This document shows positions 27,790-37,629 of a stretch of DNA of 64,000 nucleotides, piece after piece. Every line of letters starts with the position of its first letter. The stretch's first letter is position 1. The notes beneath the pieces are model-generated. The model ran no database searches. It saw nothing but the letters and a program-made list of their open reading frames with translations, and had not been told where the DNA came from. A program made the position numbers and the translations under genes. Source of the stretch: Herbaspirillum rubrisubalbicans (lineage in GTDB: Bacteria > Pseudomonadota > Gammaproteobacteria > Burkholderiales > Burkholderiaceae_D); the NCBI RefSeq assembly GCF_003719195.1, contig NZ_CP024996.1:1054001-1118000 (forward strand), in the 5' to 3' direction.

Positions 27790-28725
27790 TCAGCGCAGCG
27801 CTTCGACGATCTGCTCCAGTTTCACCGCATCGGCGGCGAACTGGCGGATGCCTTCGGCCAGTTTTTCGGTCGCCATGGCATCGGCGTTCAAGGCCAGGCG
27901 GAAGGCCTTTTCGTCCAGCGAGATGCGCTTGATGTCGGCGGCATCAGCGGCTTCCTTGCTGAGCTTGCGCTCGACTGGCGCATCGCTGTCGGCCAGCTTT
28001 TGCAGCAAGTCCGGGCTGATGGTAAGCAGGTCGCAACCGGCCAGCTCGACGATCTGCGACGTATTGCGGAAGCTCGCGCCCATCACTTCGGTGGCGTAAC
28101 CGAACTTGCGGTAATAGTTGTACACCGCCTTGACCGACTGCACGCCCGGGTCGTCGCTGCCGGTGTATTCCTGGCCGGTGGACTTCTTGTACCAGTCGTA
28201 GATGCGACCGACGAAGGGCGAGATCAGTTGCACACGGGCTTCGGCGCAGGCAATGGCTTGCGGCAGCGAGAACAGCAGGGTCAGGTTGCAGCGGATGCCA
28301 TCCTGTTCCAGGATCTCGGCGGCGCGGATGCCTTCCCAGGTGGAGGCGATCTTGATCAACACGCGCTCGCGGGCGATACCGGCTTCTTCATACAGGCGGA
28401 TCAGTTCGCGGCCCTTGGCGACCGTGCCTTCGGTGTCGAAGGACAGGCGCGCATCGGTCTCGGTGGAGACACGTCCCGGGATGAGTTTGAGGATTTCCAG
28501 GCCGAAGGCGATCAGCAGGCGGTCGATGATCTCATCGGTGCTCTTGCCGGCGTGCGCCTTGACGACGGACTCCAGCAGCGGCTGGTACTCGGCCTTCTGT
28601 ACAGCCTTCAGGATCAGCGAGGGATTGGTGGTGGCGTCCTGGGGTGCGAAGGCCTTCATCGCCTGGAAGTCGCCGGTGTCGGCCACGATGGTGGTGTACT
28701 GCTTCAACTGTTCAAGCTGGCTCAT
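27790..28725 (-). CDS. tal: Transaldolase
   Basis: 311 residues from the ATG at 28725 (AGGA six bases upstream); the open frame continues upstream only as an overlap with hexR. Moves a dihydroxyacetone unit between sedoheptulose 7-phosphate and glyceraldehyde 3-phosphate, producing erythrose 4-phosphate and fructose 6-phosphate. Motifs: [13 protein letters not shown] near residue 30, [12 protein letters not shown], the Schiff-base lysine in [10 protein letters not shown] near 132, [12 protein letters not shown] and [13 protein letters not shown]. Last gene of the pgi-zwf-hexR-tal array, 110 bases after hexR. It could absorb erythrose 4-phosphate from the adjacent tetritol cluster. Confidence 0.95.
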   Translation of the reverse strand: MSQLEQLKQYTTIVADTGDFQAMKAFAPQDATTNPSLILKAVQKAEYQPLLESVVKAHAGKSTDEIIDRLLIAFGLEILKLIPGRVSTETDARLSFDTEGTVAKGRELIRLYEEAGIARERVLIKIASTWEGIRAAEILEQDGIRCNLTLLFSLPQAIACAEARVQLISPFVGRIYDWYKKSTGQEYTGSDDPGVQSVKAVYNYYRKFGYATEVMGASFRNTSQIVELAGCDLLTISPDLLQKLADSDAPVERKLSKEAADAADIKRISLDEKAFRLALNADAMATEKLAEGIRQFAADAVKLEQIVEALR

Positions 28726-28835
28726 GGAAAATCCTGTTGCTGGAGGTGAAGAATGTGGGTGACATTGTACGCAATGGTCATCCCTTGTCTGTCGTTGAAT
28801 CACTGATCCTTGATCTACTGCTTCTGATGTTGACC

Positions 28836-29696
28836 TCAGCGGAAGAAGGAGTCGAATTGCATGTCGAACTTCTGCAGCGACTTCTGCGCGTTCTGCATTT
28901 TCTTGCGGAATTCCGGTCCGCGCCGCAAGGCCAGGCCCACCGCCAGGATATCGATCACCACCAGATGCGCCAGGCGCGCCGAGATCGGCGTGTAGGGATC
29001 GATGTTGAAGGATAGATCGATGGGCACCAGTACCGTGGCCAATTCGGCCAGCGGGGTGCCGGAGGGGCCCAGCACGATGATGTCGGCGCCACCCTTGCGC
29101 GCCAACTGGATCGAGCGCAGCAGGGCGGCGTTGCCGCCGCGCTGCGAAATGGCCACCACGCAATCGCCGGCCTTCAGAAGCGAGGCGGCAATGCTGTGGA
29201 TGTGCGGGTCGGAGTAGGCCACGGTGGGCACGCCCGAGCGGAAGAACTTGTGCTGGGCGTCGTTGGCCACGATGCCGGAGGTGCCCTGGCCGTAGAACTC
29301 GATCTTGTTGGCGCGCGCCAGCACGTCCAGCGCCAGCTGGATGGCATCCGGGTTCAGGTGGTTGCGCAGGTCCAGTAGGGTGTTGATGGAACGGCTGCAG
29401 ATCTTGTTGACCAGATCGGCGGCCAGGTCATCCTGGGCCAGTGTCTCGTCGGCGCCGGGCAAGGCCAGCGCCAGGCTCTGTGCCAGCTTGAGCTTGAAGT
29501 CATGCCAGCCCTCGTAACCGATGGCGCGGCAGAAGCGGATCACGGTCGGTTCCGACACTTCCGCATTCTTGGCCAGCGCCGTCAGGTTCTCCGCCAGCGC
29601 CAGTTGTGGATTGGCGAGGATGGTCGCCGCCACCTTCTTCTCCGACTTGGAGAGGGAGTTGATGTGGGTGCGAATGGAGTCGAGCAGCATGGACAT
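28836..29696 (-). CDS. hexR: HexR, RpiR-family regulator of sugar catabolism
   Basis: 286 residues. N-terminal RpiR helix-turn-helix ([35 protein letters not shown]) and a C-terminal SIS sugar-phosphate domain ([40 protein letters not shown]). Position between zwf and tal is the typical HexR neighbourhood; HexR proteins repress Entner-Doudoroff and zwf genes and are released by 2-keto-3-deoxy-6-phosphogluconate. A consensus HexR box stands in front of edd (33244-33258) and a weaker one in front of pgi (33066-33080). Gap to zwf 32 bases. Confidence 0.9.
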   Translation of the reverse strand: MSMLLDSIRTHINSLSKSEKKVAATILANPQLALAENLTALAKNAEVSEPTVIRFCRAIGYEGWHDFKLKLAQSLALALPGADETLAQDDLAADLVNKICSRSINTLLDLRNHLNPDAIQLALDVLARANKIEFYGQGTSGIVANDAQHKFFRSGVPTVAYSDPHIHSIAASLLKAGDCVVAISQRGGNAALLRSIQLARKGGADIIVLGPSGTPLAELATVLVPIDLSFNIDPYTPISARLAHLVVIDILAVGLALRRGPEFRKKMQNAQKSLQKFDMQFDSFFR

Positions 29697-29728
29697 GAGG
29701 TTGACCTGGTGAGGCGATGAGGCGGAGG

Positions 29729-31195
29729 TCAGACCTCTGGCAAGGCTTCTTCACGCCACTGCAGGCCGTCGCGACCGATCAGGGCACTGGCCGCAGCCGG
29801 TCCCCAGGTGCCGGCGTTGTAGGGCACCGGGTCAGCTTCCTGCTGGTCCCAATAATTGAGGATCGGCTCCACCCATTCCCAGGCGGCTTCCAGTTCGTCG
29901 CTGCGCATGAAGAGCGTCAGGTGACCACGCAGCACGTCCAGCAGCAGGCGCTCGTAGGCATCCATGCGCGGGGTCTTGAACTTCTCGCGGAAGTCCAGTT
30001 CCAGCTCGACCGGACGCAGGCGCATTCCGTCGCCCGGCTGCTTGGCCATCAGGTTCATGTGCAGCCCTTCATCGGGCTGCAGGCGGATCACCAGGCAGTT
30101 GGGGGTGTCGTTCTGGTGCGCGAAGATGGAGTGCGGCACGCTCTTGAAGCGCACCACGATCTCGGCCAGCGAATCGGCCATGCGCTTGCCGGTGCGCAGG
30201 TAGAAGGGCACGCCGGCCCAGCGCCAGGTATCGATCTCGGCCTTGACCGCGACGTAGGTTTCGGTGCGCGAATCGGGATTGGCGTCGGCTTCCTTGCGAT
30301 AGGCGGGCACGGCCACGCCATCGACGTGACCGGCGCGATATTGGCCGCGCACCACGTTCATGGCCAGTGTGGTCGGGGTGAAGCGTTTCAGTGAGCGCAG
30401 CACCTTCAGTTTTTCGTCCCGCACGGCGTCAGCCGAATTGGAGACGGGCGGTTCCATGGCGACGATACACAGCAGTTGCAACAGGTGGTTCTGCAGCATG
30501 TCGCGCAGCGCGCCGGAGGTGTCGTAGTAGTCGAAGCGGCCACCTACGCCGAGTTCTTCGGCGATGGTGATCTGCACATCGGAAATCCATTCACGCCGCC
30601 ACAGCGGTTCGAACAGCACATTGCCAAAGCGCAACGCCAGCAGGTTCTGCACCGCTTCTTTGCCCAGATAGTGGTCGATACGGAAGATCTGCGATTCCTG
30701 GAAGAAGCGACCCACTTGCGCATTGATGTCGCGCGCGCTTTCCAGGTCGCGGCCCAGCGGTTTCTCCAGCACCACGCGCGCGCTCGGAGTGACCAGTCCG
30801 GCCTTGGAGAGGTGCTCGCAGATCGAGGCAAACAGGCTGGGCGGCGTGGCCAAGTAGAACACGCGGGCCAGGCCGTCGATATCGCGCAGGGCTTCCTTCA
30901 GATGAGCGAAGCTGGCGGCGTCCTTGGCATTGACCGAGGCGTATTGCAGGCGGTTGGTGAAGCGTTCCCAGACAGCAGCGTCCAGGTTGGAGGGGGGGAC
31001 GTGGGGTTTGGAATCCTTTTCCACCAGCTTCAGGAAATCCTCGCGTGATTTTTCTTCGCGGCCCAGGCAGATGATGCGTGCATTGGGGGGCAGGTCGCGA
31101 CCACGGTCACGCGCGTAGAGCGCCGGCAGCAGCTTGCGCATGGAGAGGTCGCCGGTGCCGCCGAATAAAACCAGATCGAAATCAGAAGTAGCCAT
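29729..31195 (-). CDS. zwf: Glucose-6-phosphate 1-dehydrogenase
   Basis: 488 residues. NADP-binding N-terminus LVLFGGTGDLSMRKLLPALY, the conserved active-site signature FRIDHYLGKEAVQNLLALRF near residue 170 with its catalytic histidine-aspartate set, EKPLGRD, and a C-terminal GTWGPAAASALI. Converts glucose 6-phosphate to 6-phosphogluconolactone. 48 bases downstream of pgi and followed by hexR. The lactonase gene pgl, often adjacent, is not in this array. Confidence 0.96.
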   Translation of the reverse strand: MATSDFDLVLFGGTGDLSMRKLLPALYARDRGRDLPPNARIICLGREEKSREDFLKLVEKDSKPHVPPSNLDAAVWERFTNRLQYASVNAKDAASFAHLKEALRDIDGLARVFYLATPPSLFASICEHLSKAGLVTPSARVVLEKPLGRDLESARDINAQVGRFFQESQIFRIDHYLGKEAVQNLLALRFGNVLFEPLWRREWISDVQITIAEELGVGGRFDYYDTSGALRDMLQNHLLQLLCIVAMEPPVSNSADAVRDEKLKVLRSLKRFTPTTLAMNVVRGQYRAGHVDGVAVPAYRKEADANPDSRTETYVAVKAEIDTWRWAGVPFYLRTGKRMADSLAEIVVRFKSVPHSIFAHQNDTPNCLVIRLQPDEGLHMNLMAKQPGDGMRLRPVELELDFREKFKTPRMDAYERLLLDVLRGHLTLFMRSDELEAAWEWVEPILNYWDQQEADPVPYNAGTWGPAAASALIGRDGLQWREEALPEV

Positions 31196-31243
31196 GTCGT
31201 GTGTTGTCTCTGTGTGCGTGAAGTAGCGCCTTGCCGCGCTACG

Positions 31244-32905
31244 TTAGTTTTCCTGCAATGCCTGGCGCGCCAGCGCGATCAGCGCGCTGGTGGAGGCATC
31301 GTGGCGTGCTGCATCGGGTGCGGCATCGGACTTCAGTTCGGCCAGGATGGTCTTGGCCAGGACCTTGCCCAGTTCCACCCCCCACTGGTCGAAGCTGTTG
31401 ATGCCCCAGATCGCCCCCTGGACGAAGGTCTTGTGTTCGTACAGCGCAATCATCGCACCCAGGGCGTGCGGGCTCAGTTCGGGCAGCAGCAGGGTATTGC
31501 TGGGGCGGTTGCCGGTGAAGGTTTTGTGCGGGACCAGTGCCGCAAGTTCCACTTCCGGCACGCCTTGTGCCTGCAGGTCGGCACGCACTTCGGCGGCGTC
31601 CTTGCCGCGCATGAATGCTTCGGACTGTGCAAAGCAGTTGGCCAGCAGCGTGGCCTGATGTTCGGCAATGTTGTGTGAAGGTTTGAGTACGGCGATGAAA
31701 TCGATGGGCGTGATGTCCGTGCCCTGGTGCAGCAACTGGAAGTAGGCGTGCTGGCCGTTGGTGCCGACGTCGCCCCAGATGGCCGGACAGGTCTGTACCG
31801 ACACCGGTGTGCCGTCACGCGTGATGCGCTTGCCGTTGCTCTCCATGTCCAGCTGCTGGAGATAGGCCGGGAAGAAGCGCAGCCATTGGTGATAGGGCGC
31901 GATGGTCAGCGAGGCACTATCGAGGAAGTTGCGGTTCCAGATGCCCACCAGAGCCTGGATCACCGGCATGTTGGTTTCCAGTGGCGCTTCGCAGAAGTGG
32001 CGGTCCATGTCGTGGGCACCGGCCAGGAACTGGGCGAAATGTTCGTAGCCGATCAGCAGCGCCACCGGCAGGCCGATGGCCGACCATACGGAGTAGCGGC
32101 CGCCGACCCAGTCCCAGAAGGGGAACATGTTGGCCGTATCGATGCCGAACGCAGCGACCTCGGCGGCATTGGTGGAGACTGCCACGAAGTGCCGGGCCAG
32201 ATCTTGCTGCTTGCCGTATTGCAAGAACCAGGCGCGCGCCGACTTGGCGTTGAGCATGGTTTCCTGCGTGGTGAAGGTCTTGGAGGCGACGATGAACAGC
32301 GTGGTCTCGGGATCGATGCGCGAGAGCACCTCATCAAGGTCGTGGCCATCCACGTTGGAGACGAAGTGCGCCGTCAGGCGCGCATGTTGGTAGTCGCGCA
32401 GGGCCGTGCAGACCATCTGCGGGCCGAGGAAGGAGCCGCCGATGCCGATGTTGACGATGTCGGTAATCTCGCGTCCGGTATAGCCGCGCCAGGCACCGCT
32501 GCGCACCTGCTCGGAAAAGCTGCGCATGTGCTGCAAGACCCGATGAACCTCCGGCGCCACCGCTTGTCCGTCCACTTGGGTGTCACAGGCATCAAGCGGG
32601 GCGCGCAGTGCGGTGTGCAAGACCGCGCGATGTTCGGTAAAGTTGATCTTCTCGCCGCTGAACATGGCCTCGCGCAGTGCTTCCACCCCGCGCTCGCGCG
32701 CCAGGTTCATCAGCAGCGCCAGCGTGTCGGCGTTGATGCGGTTCTTGGAATAGTCCAGCAAGAGCCCGGCAGCGCGCACGTGCATACGTTCGAAGCGGTC
32801 GGGTTGCTGGGCGAACAGATCGCGCAGGTGCCATTGAACTGCCGTGGCATGATGGGCTTGCAATGCCTGGTAGGCGGCCGTGTCGGTCAGGGCGGTGGTA
32901 TGCAT
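31244..32905 (-). CDS. pgi: Glucose-6-phosphate isomerase
   Basis: 553 residues. Motifs: [14 protein letters not shown] near residue 153, [37 protein letters not shown], the signature [19 protein letters not shown] with the catalytic His region, and [15 protein letters not shown] near the C-terminus with the catalytic lysine. Interconverts glucose 6-phosphate and fructose 6-phosphate. First gene of the minus-strand array; its promoter region contains a HexR-like site. Ribosome site is weak. Confidence 0.95.
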   Translation of the reverse strand: MHTTALTDTAAYQALQAHHATAVQWHLRDLFAQQPDRFERMHVRAAGLLLDYSKNRINADTLALLMNLARERGVEALREAMFSGEKINFTEHRAVLHTALRAPLDACDTQVDGQAVAPEVHRVLQHMRSFSEQVRSGAWRGYTGREITDIVNIGIGGSFLGPQMVCTALRDYQHARLTAHFVSNVDGHDLDEVLSRIDPETTLFIVASKTFTTQETMLNAKSARAWFLQYGKQQDLARHFVAVSTNAAEVAAFGIDTANMFPFWDWVGGRYSVWSAIGLPVALLIGYEHFAQFLAGAHDMDRHFCEAPLETNMPVIQALVGIWNRNFLDSASLTIAPYHQWLRFFPAYLQQLDMESNGKRITRDGTPVSVQTCPAIWGDVGTNGQHAYFQLLHQGTDITPIDFIAVLKPSHNIAEHQATLLANCFAQSEAFMRGKDAAEVRADLQAQGVPEVELAALVPHKTFTGNRPSNTLLLPELSPHALGAMIALYEHKTFVQGAIWGINSFDQWGVELGKVLAKTILAELKSDAAPDAARHDASTSALIALARQALQEN

Positions 32906-33040
32906 GAGTTGGATGTCGGTTGGCTGTGGTGGCCTGGCTCATCAATGCGTGTAATACGAGTCATCAGTACGAGCGATGCGCAGTGCGTGATACAAGGACA
33001 CACTGCTGGCCGCGTTCATGTTCTCGGAGTAACGTAGCAG

Positions 33041-33080
33041 ACTATACATCAATTAGCGCCCAAGTGGTAGTTTCACTACA
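33041..33080 (-). promoter_or_regulatory. pgi promoter with HexR-like site
   Basis: On the minus strand a -10 TATAGT lies at 33041-33046. GGTAGTTTCACTACA at 33066-33080 matches the HexR consensus TGTARTWWWAYTACA at 13 of 15 positions and would overlap the -35 region. This suggests HexR control of pgi-zwf-hexR-tal, including its own gene. The rest of the 32906-33284 gap holds no gene. Confidence 0.5.
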
Positions 33081-33243
33081 GTTTATGACGCCCCTATTAC
33101 ATTGCCGGCGGGCATGGTCGCGGCGTTGATTAAAGTCCGAAGTGATAAGGCTTTTGAAGCGGATTGTTCGCGACCAATGAAAAGACGCGCGGCGCTGGCC
33201 TGCTGCGAGGGTCTAAGTGTATGATTTCATTCGGCCAAAATTG

Positions 33244-33258
33244 TGTAGTAAAATTACA
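33244..33258. promoter_or_regulatory. HexR box upstream of edd
   Basis: TGTAGTAAAATTACA fits the published HexR consensus TGTARTWWWAYTACA at every position. TAAAAT (33249-33254) inside it could serve as the edd -10, with a weak TTCATT 17 bases upstream, so bound HexR would block the promoter. Confidence 0.8.
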
Positions 33259-33259
33259 G

Positions 33260-33273
33260 TGTTAACGCTAACA
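33260..33273. promoter_or_regulatory. GntR-type operator upstream of edd
   Basis: TGTTAACGCTAACA is identical to the core of gntP operator 2 at 11856-11869. It lies one base after the HexR box and 11 bases before the edd start codon, near or just after the transcription start. It predicts repression of edd-eda by the LacI-family protein at 10573. Confidence 0.8.
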
Positions 33274-33284
33274 GGAAACCGACA

Positions 33285-35156
33285 ATGCCTCTCAACGCTA
33301 CCTTAGCCAGCGTCACCCAACGCATCGCCGAACGTAGTCGTCCCTATCGGACCGCTTATCTCGAACGCCTGGAAGCGGCCCGCCGCAAGGGCGCACAGCG
33401 CGGCGCGCTGGCCTGTACCAATCTGGCCCACGGCTTCGCCGCCTTCCCCGCCAATGACAAGCTGAAGTTGAAGGAAGACAAGGCACCCTCCCTGGCCATC
33501 GTTTCGGCCTACAACGACATGCTCTCGGCGCACCAGCCCTTCGAGCGTTTCCCCCAGATCATCAAGGAAGCCGCCCGTGAAGCCGGCGCCGTGGCGCAGT
33601 TCGCCGGTGGCACCCCGGCCATGTGCGATGGCGTCACGCAAGGCCAGAGCGGCATGGAAATGTCGCTGTTCTCGCGCGACACCATCGCCATGGCCACTGC
33701 GGTGGCGTTGTCGCATAACATGTTCGACGCCGCGCTGTACTTGGGCGTGTGCGACAAGATCGTGCCGGGCCTGTTGATCGGCGCACTGCATTTCGGTCAC
33801 CTGCCGGCCGTGTTCGTACCGGCCGGCCCCATGACCAGCGGCATGAGCAATAGCGACAAGGTCAAGATCCGCCAGCTCTACACGTCCGGCAAGATCGGCC
33901 GCGCCGAACTGCTGGAAGCCGAAGCGAAGTCCTACCACGGCGCCGGTACCTGCACTTTCTACGGGACCGCCAACAGCAACCAGATGTTGATGGAAGCCAT
34001 GGGCCTGCACCTGCCGGGCGCCGCCTTCATCACCCCCAACACCCCGCTGCGCGATGCGCTCACCGCGGCCGCTGCCAAGCAGGCCGCCAAGATCACCGAC
34101 CTCGGTTCGCAATACACCCCGGTAGGACGCATGATCGATGAGAAGGCCATCGTCAACGCCATCGTCGCGCTGCACGCCACGGGCGGCTCCACCAACCACA
34201 CCCTGCACCTGGTGGCCATCGCCAAGGCGGCCGGCATCGTGATTGACTGGGACGACTTCGACAAGCTCTCGGCCGTGGTGCCGCTGATCACCAGGATCTA
34301 TCCCAACGGCAGCGCCGACGTGAACCACTTCCACGCCGCGGGTGGCACCGGTTTCGTGCTGCGCGAACTGATCGATGCCGGCCTGATGCATGACGACGTC
34401 ACCACCATCCTCGGCCAGGGTCTGCGCCAGCACTGCAAGGAGCCGATGCTGGCGGCCGAAGGCGAGAACGGTCGTCCCGGCATCGTCACCTGGCATGACG
34501 CCCCCGCCCAGAGCGGTGATGAAGGCGTGCTGGGCACGGTGGCCAAGCCCTTCGCCGCAGACGGTGGCCTGAAACTGCTGCAAGGCAACCTGGGCCGTGC
34601 CGTCATCAAGATCTCGGCGGTCAAGCCCGAGCATCGCGTGGTGGAAGCCCCGGCCGTGGTGTTCCACTCGCAGGAAGCCTTCATGGCGGCCTTCAAGGCG
34701 GGCGAGCTGGACCGCGATTTCGTGGCCGTGATCAGCTTCCAGGGCCCGCGCGCCAACGGCATGCCCGAGCTGCACGCCCTGACCCCGGCGCTGGGTATCC
34801 TGCAGGACAAGGGCCGTCACGTGGCGCTGGTCACCGATGGTCGCATGTCGGGCGCATCGGGCAAGGTGCCGGCGGCCATCCACGTCACGCCCGAAGTGCT
34901 GGGCGGTGGCCCGCTGGGCCGGGTGCGCAATGGCGACATCATCCGCCTGGATGCCGAGACCGGTACCCTGCAGGCCAAGGTCGAAGCCGCCGAATGGGAA
35001 GCCCGTGCGCAGGACAGCGCTGACCTGTCGGGTAACCAGCACGGCATGGGCCGCGAATTGTTCAGCCTGTTCCGCAACGCGGTGGGAACCGCAGAAGAGG
35101 GCGGCGCCACCTTCGGCCTGCCGCCGATTTTTGAGAAAGAGAAAGCCACGGTATGA
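33285..35156 (+). CDS. edd: 6-Phosphogluconate dehydratase
   Basis: 623 residues, IlvD/Edd family; dehydrates 6-phosphogluconate to KDPG, the first Entner-Doudoroff step, using an iron-sulfur cluster. Motifs: [18 protein letters not shown] near residue 70, [20 protein letters not shown] with an Fe-S cysteine, [35 protein letters not shown], and [20 protein letters not shown] in the C-terminal domain. AGGAAA lies before the ATG at 33285. The stop overlaps the eda start (ATGA at 35153-35156). Promoter carries HexR and GntR-type sites. Confidence 0.96.
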   Translation: MPLNATLASVTQRIAERSRPYRTAYLERLEAARRKGAQRGALACTNLAHGFAAFPANDKLKLKEDKAPSLAIVSAYNDMLSAHQPFERFPQIIKEAAREAGAVAQFAGGTPAMCDGVTQGQSGMEMSLFSRDTIAMATAVALSHNMFDAALYLGVCDKIVPGLLIGALHFGHLPAVFVPAGPMTSGMSNSDKVKIRQLYTSGKIGRAELLEAEAKSYHGAGTCTFYGTANSNQMLMEAMGLHLPGAAFITPNTPLRDALTAAAAKQAAKITDLGSQYTPVGRMIDEKAIVNAIVALHATGGSTNHTLHLVAIAKAAGIVIDWDDFDKLSAVVPLITRIYPNGSADVNHFHAAGGTGFVLRELIDAGLMHDDVTTILGQGLRQHCKEPMLAAEGENGRPGIVTWHDAPAQSGDEGVLGTVAKPFAADGGLKLLQGNLGRAVIKISAVKPEHRVVEAPAVVFHSQEAFMAAFKAGELDRDFVAVISFQGPRANGMPELHALTPALGILQDKGRHVALVTDGRMSGASGKVPAAIHVTPEVLGGGPLGRVRNGDIIRLDAETGTLQAKVEAAEWEARAQDSADLSGNQHGMGRELFSLFRNAVGTAEEGGATFGLPPIFEKEKATV

Positions 35157-35782
35157 AGACCACACTGGAAATCATGCGCGCCTCGCCGGTCATTCCGGTG
35201 ATCGCCATCGACAAGTTCGAACACGCCGTGCCGCTGGCGCGCGCTTTGGTGGCAGGCGGCATCCGCGTGCTGGAAGTCACGCTGCGCACTGAACACGGCC
35301 TGCCGGCCATCCGCGCCATTGCCGAGCAGGTGCCTGAGGCCATCGTCGGCGTGGGCACCTTGACTGCACCGGAAGAATTCACGGCCTCGCGTGATGCCGG
35401 CGCCGTCTTCGGTGTATCGCCCGGCCTGACCCCGGCGTTGATCGAAGCCGCCAAGCGCAGCGGTCTGCCGTTGCTGCCGGGCGTGATGACGCCCTCCGAA
35501 GTGATGGCCGCACGCGAGGCAGGCTTCCGCCAACTGAAGCTGTTCCCGGCCGTGCCGGCAGGCGGCATCGGTATGCTCAACGGCATTGCAGGGCCCTTGG
35601 CCGATGTCTCCTTCTGCCCGACCGGTGGCATCACGCAAGAGACCGCACCGCAGTTCCTGGCCTGCAAGAATGTGGTGTGCGTGGGCGGTTCCTGGCTGAC
35701 CCCGAAGGCCGCCATTGAGGCGGGTGACTGGGACAAGATCACCGAGATTGCCAAGGCGGCGGCTGCGTTGAAGAAGGGTTGA
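35153..35782 (+). CDS. eda: 2-Keto-3-deoxy-6-phosphogluconate aldolase
   Basis: 209 residues. Class I aldolase splitting KDPG into pyruvate and glyceraldehyde 3-phosphate. The catalytic Glu is in [12 protein letters not shown] near residue 42, the Schiff-base lysine in [12 protein letters not shown] near 130, and the phosphate-binding PTGGIT follows at about 158. Coupled to edd by a four-base overlap and closed by an intrinsic terminator. Together with gntK and zwf this completes the Entner-Doudoroff route within the window, apart from the lactonase. Confidence 0.95.
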   Translation: MKTTLEIMRASPVIPVIAIDKFEHAVPLARALVAGGIRVLEVTLRTEHGLPAIRAIAEQVPEAIVGVGTLTAPEEFTASRDAGAVFGVSPGLTPALIEAAKRSGLPLLPGVMTPSEVMAAREAGFRQLKLFPAVPAGGIGMLNGIAGPLADVSFCPTGGITQETAPQFLACKNVVCVGGSWLTPKAAIEAGDWDKITEIAKAAAALKKG

Positions 35783-35846
35783 GTTTTCTGCAGCCTTGAG
35801 AGAAGACGGTAGTGTATTTCACATATCGTCTGATTCACCCGGAAAG

Positions 35847-35871
35847 CCTCGGTTTGCAGCCGAGGTTTTTT
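35847..35871 (+). terminator. Intrinsic terminator after edd-eda
   Basis: Stem CCTCGG / CCGAGG (35847-35852 and 35860-35865) with a 7-base loop, followed by six T. It ends eight bases before the stop of the convergent SanA-like gene. Confidence 0.8.
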
Positions 35872-35878
35872 GTTGTGG

Positions 35879-36448
35879 TCATTTCCTGGTGCTTAGCCAG
35901 TAGGCCGGTAGTGCGATCATTTCGCGTACCAGTGAATAGAAATCACGGGTTTCAAAGTAGTCGGCATGTGCCGAATGAACGGTATCGATGCCGACAAGGC
36001 GCAGCGCATAACGACTTCGCGCAACGTGGAAGAACTGCGTGACGACCAGGGCGCTCTTGAAACCATGGGCCTGCATGATGGCTGCGCTGTTGACAGCCGT
36101 TGCCCTGGTGGTGTTGCCTTGCTCATCAAGAAGGATGGCCGAGCGGGGCACGGATCGCCATTCGCTCAGGTAGGCTGCCATGACTTGAGCCTCGTTGAAC
36201 CCCTCCTTGCCTGTGCCTCCGCTGACGATGATGTGCCGGAACATGCCTTGCCGATACAGATCGGCGGTCTTGTCCAGCCTTGCGCGCAGGCGGTCAGAAG
36301 GCGTTTCGTCCGGCATGACCTTGGATCCGAGTACGATGCCTACATCGCTCACCTGGATGTCATCGAACAGGCCGGTCAGCACGGTGCCCAGCAGACATGT
36401 CATGACGATCAATATGAAGCATGTCGCGATAATGATGAGTCTTTTCAT
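35879..36448 (-). CDS. SanA/YdcF-family (DUF218) membrane-anchored protein
   Basis: 189 residues. One N-terminal transmembrane anchor (LIIIATCFILIVMTCLLGTV) and a DUF218 domain in the periplasm: VGIVLGSKVMPDETPSDRLR near residue 37, HIIVSGGTGKEGFNEAQVMA, AILLDEQGNTTRATAVN, and ALVVTQFFHVARSRYALRLVG. Members such as SanA affect envelope barrier function; the chemistry is not established. Lower G+C than eda and the genes beyond lgt, like the type VI cassette to its right. Confidence 0.8.
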   Translation of the reverse strand: MKRLIIIATCFILIVMTCLLGTVLTGLFDDIQVSDVGIVLGSKVMPDETPSDRLRARLDKTADLYRQGMFRHIIVSGGTGKEGFNEAQVMAAYLSEWRSVPRSAILLDEQGNTTRATAVNSAAIMQAHGFKSALVVTQFFHVARSRYALRLVGIDTVHSAHADYFETRDFYSLVREMIALPAYWLSTRK

Positions 36449-36550
36449 TGATAAGTTGGGATATGTTTGCGTTGAGCGGCGCCAAGCTAATCCATTGCTT
36501 ATGACAGATCATGTCCCCACGAGTATCAAGATGAGGCTGTGTTCTAAGTT

Positions 36551-36853
36551 TTAGATGGCTCGGTCAGCGAGCCTTGCGTAGCATTCGTATGGATCGGCTT
36601 CGCCGAAGCGCTGTTCACAATATTGTTTGAAGTCTGCCCGCTCTGAAATTGAAAGTTCATCGACCGGGATGATATCAAGCCCTTTTTGTGCGGGATTTGA
36701 GAAACGGAATTGCAAGGAGGGGCGATGCTTAAAGAATGGTTCCCAAGAGACTCCCATTTCGTGATCACCAACGATCCGCTCTATACCGACAAATGGCCAC
36801 ACGAAAAGTGCTGCCACTACTGCGAGCTTCTTCTTGAACGATAGGCTTCTCAT
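36551..36853 (-). CDS. Small putative immunity protein of the amidase effector
   Basis: 100 residues from the ATG at 36853, which overlaps the amidase stop (ATGA at 36850-36853). An N-terminal basic and hydrophobic segment (KKKLAVVAALFVWPFVG, about 7-24) is a signal peptide or membrane anchor, placing the remaining 75 polar residues (two cysteines near 78 and 90) in the periplasm. I do not recognise the family. A small exported protein coupled directly after a peptidoglycan amidase is the usual form of a type VI immunity gene, so that role is proposed from position only. Confidence 0.65.
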   Translation of the reverse strand: MRSLSFKKKLAVVAALFVWPFVGIERIVGDHEMGVSWEPFFKHRPSLQFRFSNPAQKGLDIIPVDELSISERADFKQYCEQRFGEADPYECYARLADRAI

Positions 36854-37629
36854 GGCGGCATCAAATTGAAATCTCGACGCATCATTTCCACGACAATCAT
36901 TCCATAGACGCCAGGACATGGTCGGTTGCTGCCATGAGTTTTCGCAAACTCACGATGGCCGCCAAGTATCTTAATCTCGAAAAACTGAAGTAGTGTTGTG
37001 ATCAATGCGGCTGCTGCATCAAGCTGATTTTCAGTCGGGTCGTCCTGGGTGACGTCTAATTTGTCCTTTTGCTCCCCTATCCATTCGGCGACCCCGGCTC
37101 TGAAGCCACGTTTCTTCATGACGCTCCATGCTCCTGGTCCATGTTTTGCAGCTTCTCCACGGACACTTAGGTCATTCAAGAAAACGATTCCAATCACTCC
37201 GGAGTTGCCGCCCTCGATGTGCGCGCCTAGAAAGCGAATATCAAGGGCTTCATAAATCACGCCTTGGCAGTCGATTGCATAGTGGTAACTGAGATTCCCG
37301 AATGACTTGATGTCCGTTGTTTCGGCTCTTCGCAATTCTGTCAACCCATCTGCAGCACAGTTATAGCTATTTCCGGCATGGTGTATTGCAATCGCCTTAT
37401 AGTCCCAGTCTGCCCCGGGATTCTTTGCCGGTTCTTTTGCTTTCCAATCGGAATGCGTTCTGAAGTCGAATTTCTTGCGTCTAATATCCGCGATGATAGC
37501 CTGTCTGGTAGCTGCTTTGGAATTGACCTTCACGTGTACCGTTTTGATTTCCGCTCCTCGCCTGGCTTCCGTGGTAGCCCAGGTGTCGAAGGGCCCCTTC
37601 TTGAGGTCGTCGTGATTTGTATTACTCAT
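36850..37629 (-). CDS. Peptidoglycan amidase, probable type VI secretion effector
   Basis: 259 residues with an amidase_2/PGRP (T7-lysozyme-like) domain from about 55 to 245. Expected zinc ligands are visible: His83 in AIAIHHAGNSYNC, His225 in LGGHREFAKTHG and Cys238 in SNRPCPGVYG; YHYAIDCQGVIYEAL (about 115-129) and AHIEGGNSGVIGIVFLND (136-153) are typical supporting motifs. No signal peptide, as expected for a cargo delivered by secretion rather than exported by Sec. It is coupled by ATGA overlaps to the PAAR gene upstream (37626-37629) and the small exported protein downstream. Predicted to cut the N-acetylmuramoyl-L-alanine bond. Composition is more A+T-rich than the flanks. Confidence 0.82.
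   Translation of the reverse strand: MSNTNHDDLKKGPFDTWATTEARRGAEIKTVHVKVNSKAATRQAIIADIRRKKFDFRTHSDWKAKEPAKNPGADWDYKAIAIHHAGNSYNCAADGLTELRRAETTDIKSFGNLSYHYAIDCQGVIYEALDIRFLGAHIEGGNSGVIGIVFLNDLSVRGEAAKHGPGAWSVMKKRGFRAGVAEWIGEQKDKLDVTQDDPTENQLDAAAALITTLLQFFEIKILGGHREFAKTHGSNRPCPGVYGMIVVEMMRRDFNLMPP

Noticed and set aside
28726..29163. Upstream extension of the tal frame
   Set aside because: It overlaps hexR in another frame; a well-placed ATG with AGGA at 28725 gives the normal transaldolase length.
33303..35165. 620-codon open frame antisense to edd
   Set aside because: It mirrors edd completely, has a His/Gly/Asp-rich composition typical of antisense frames in high-GC genes, and has no recognisable motif or ribosome site.
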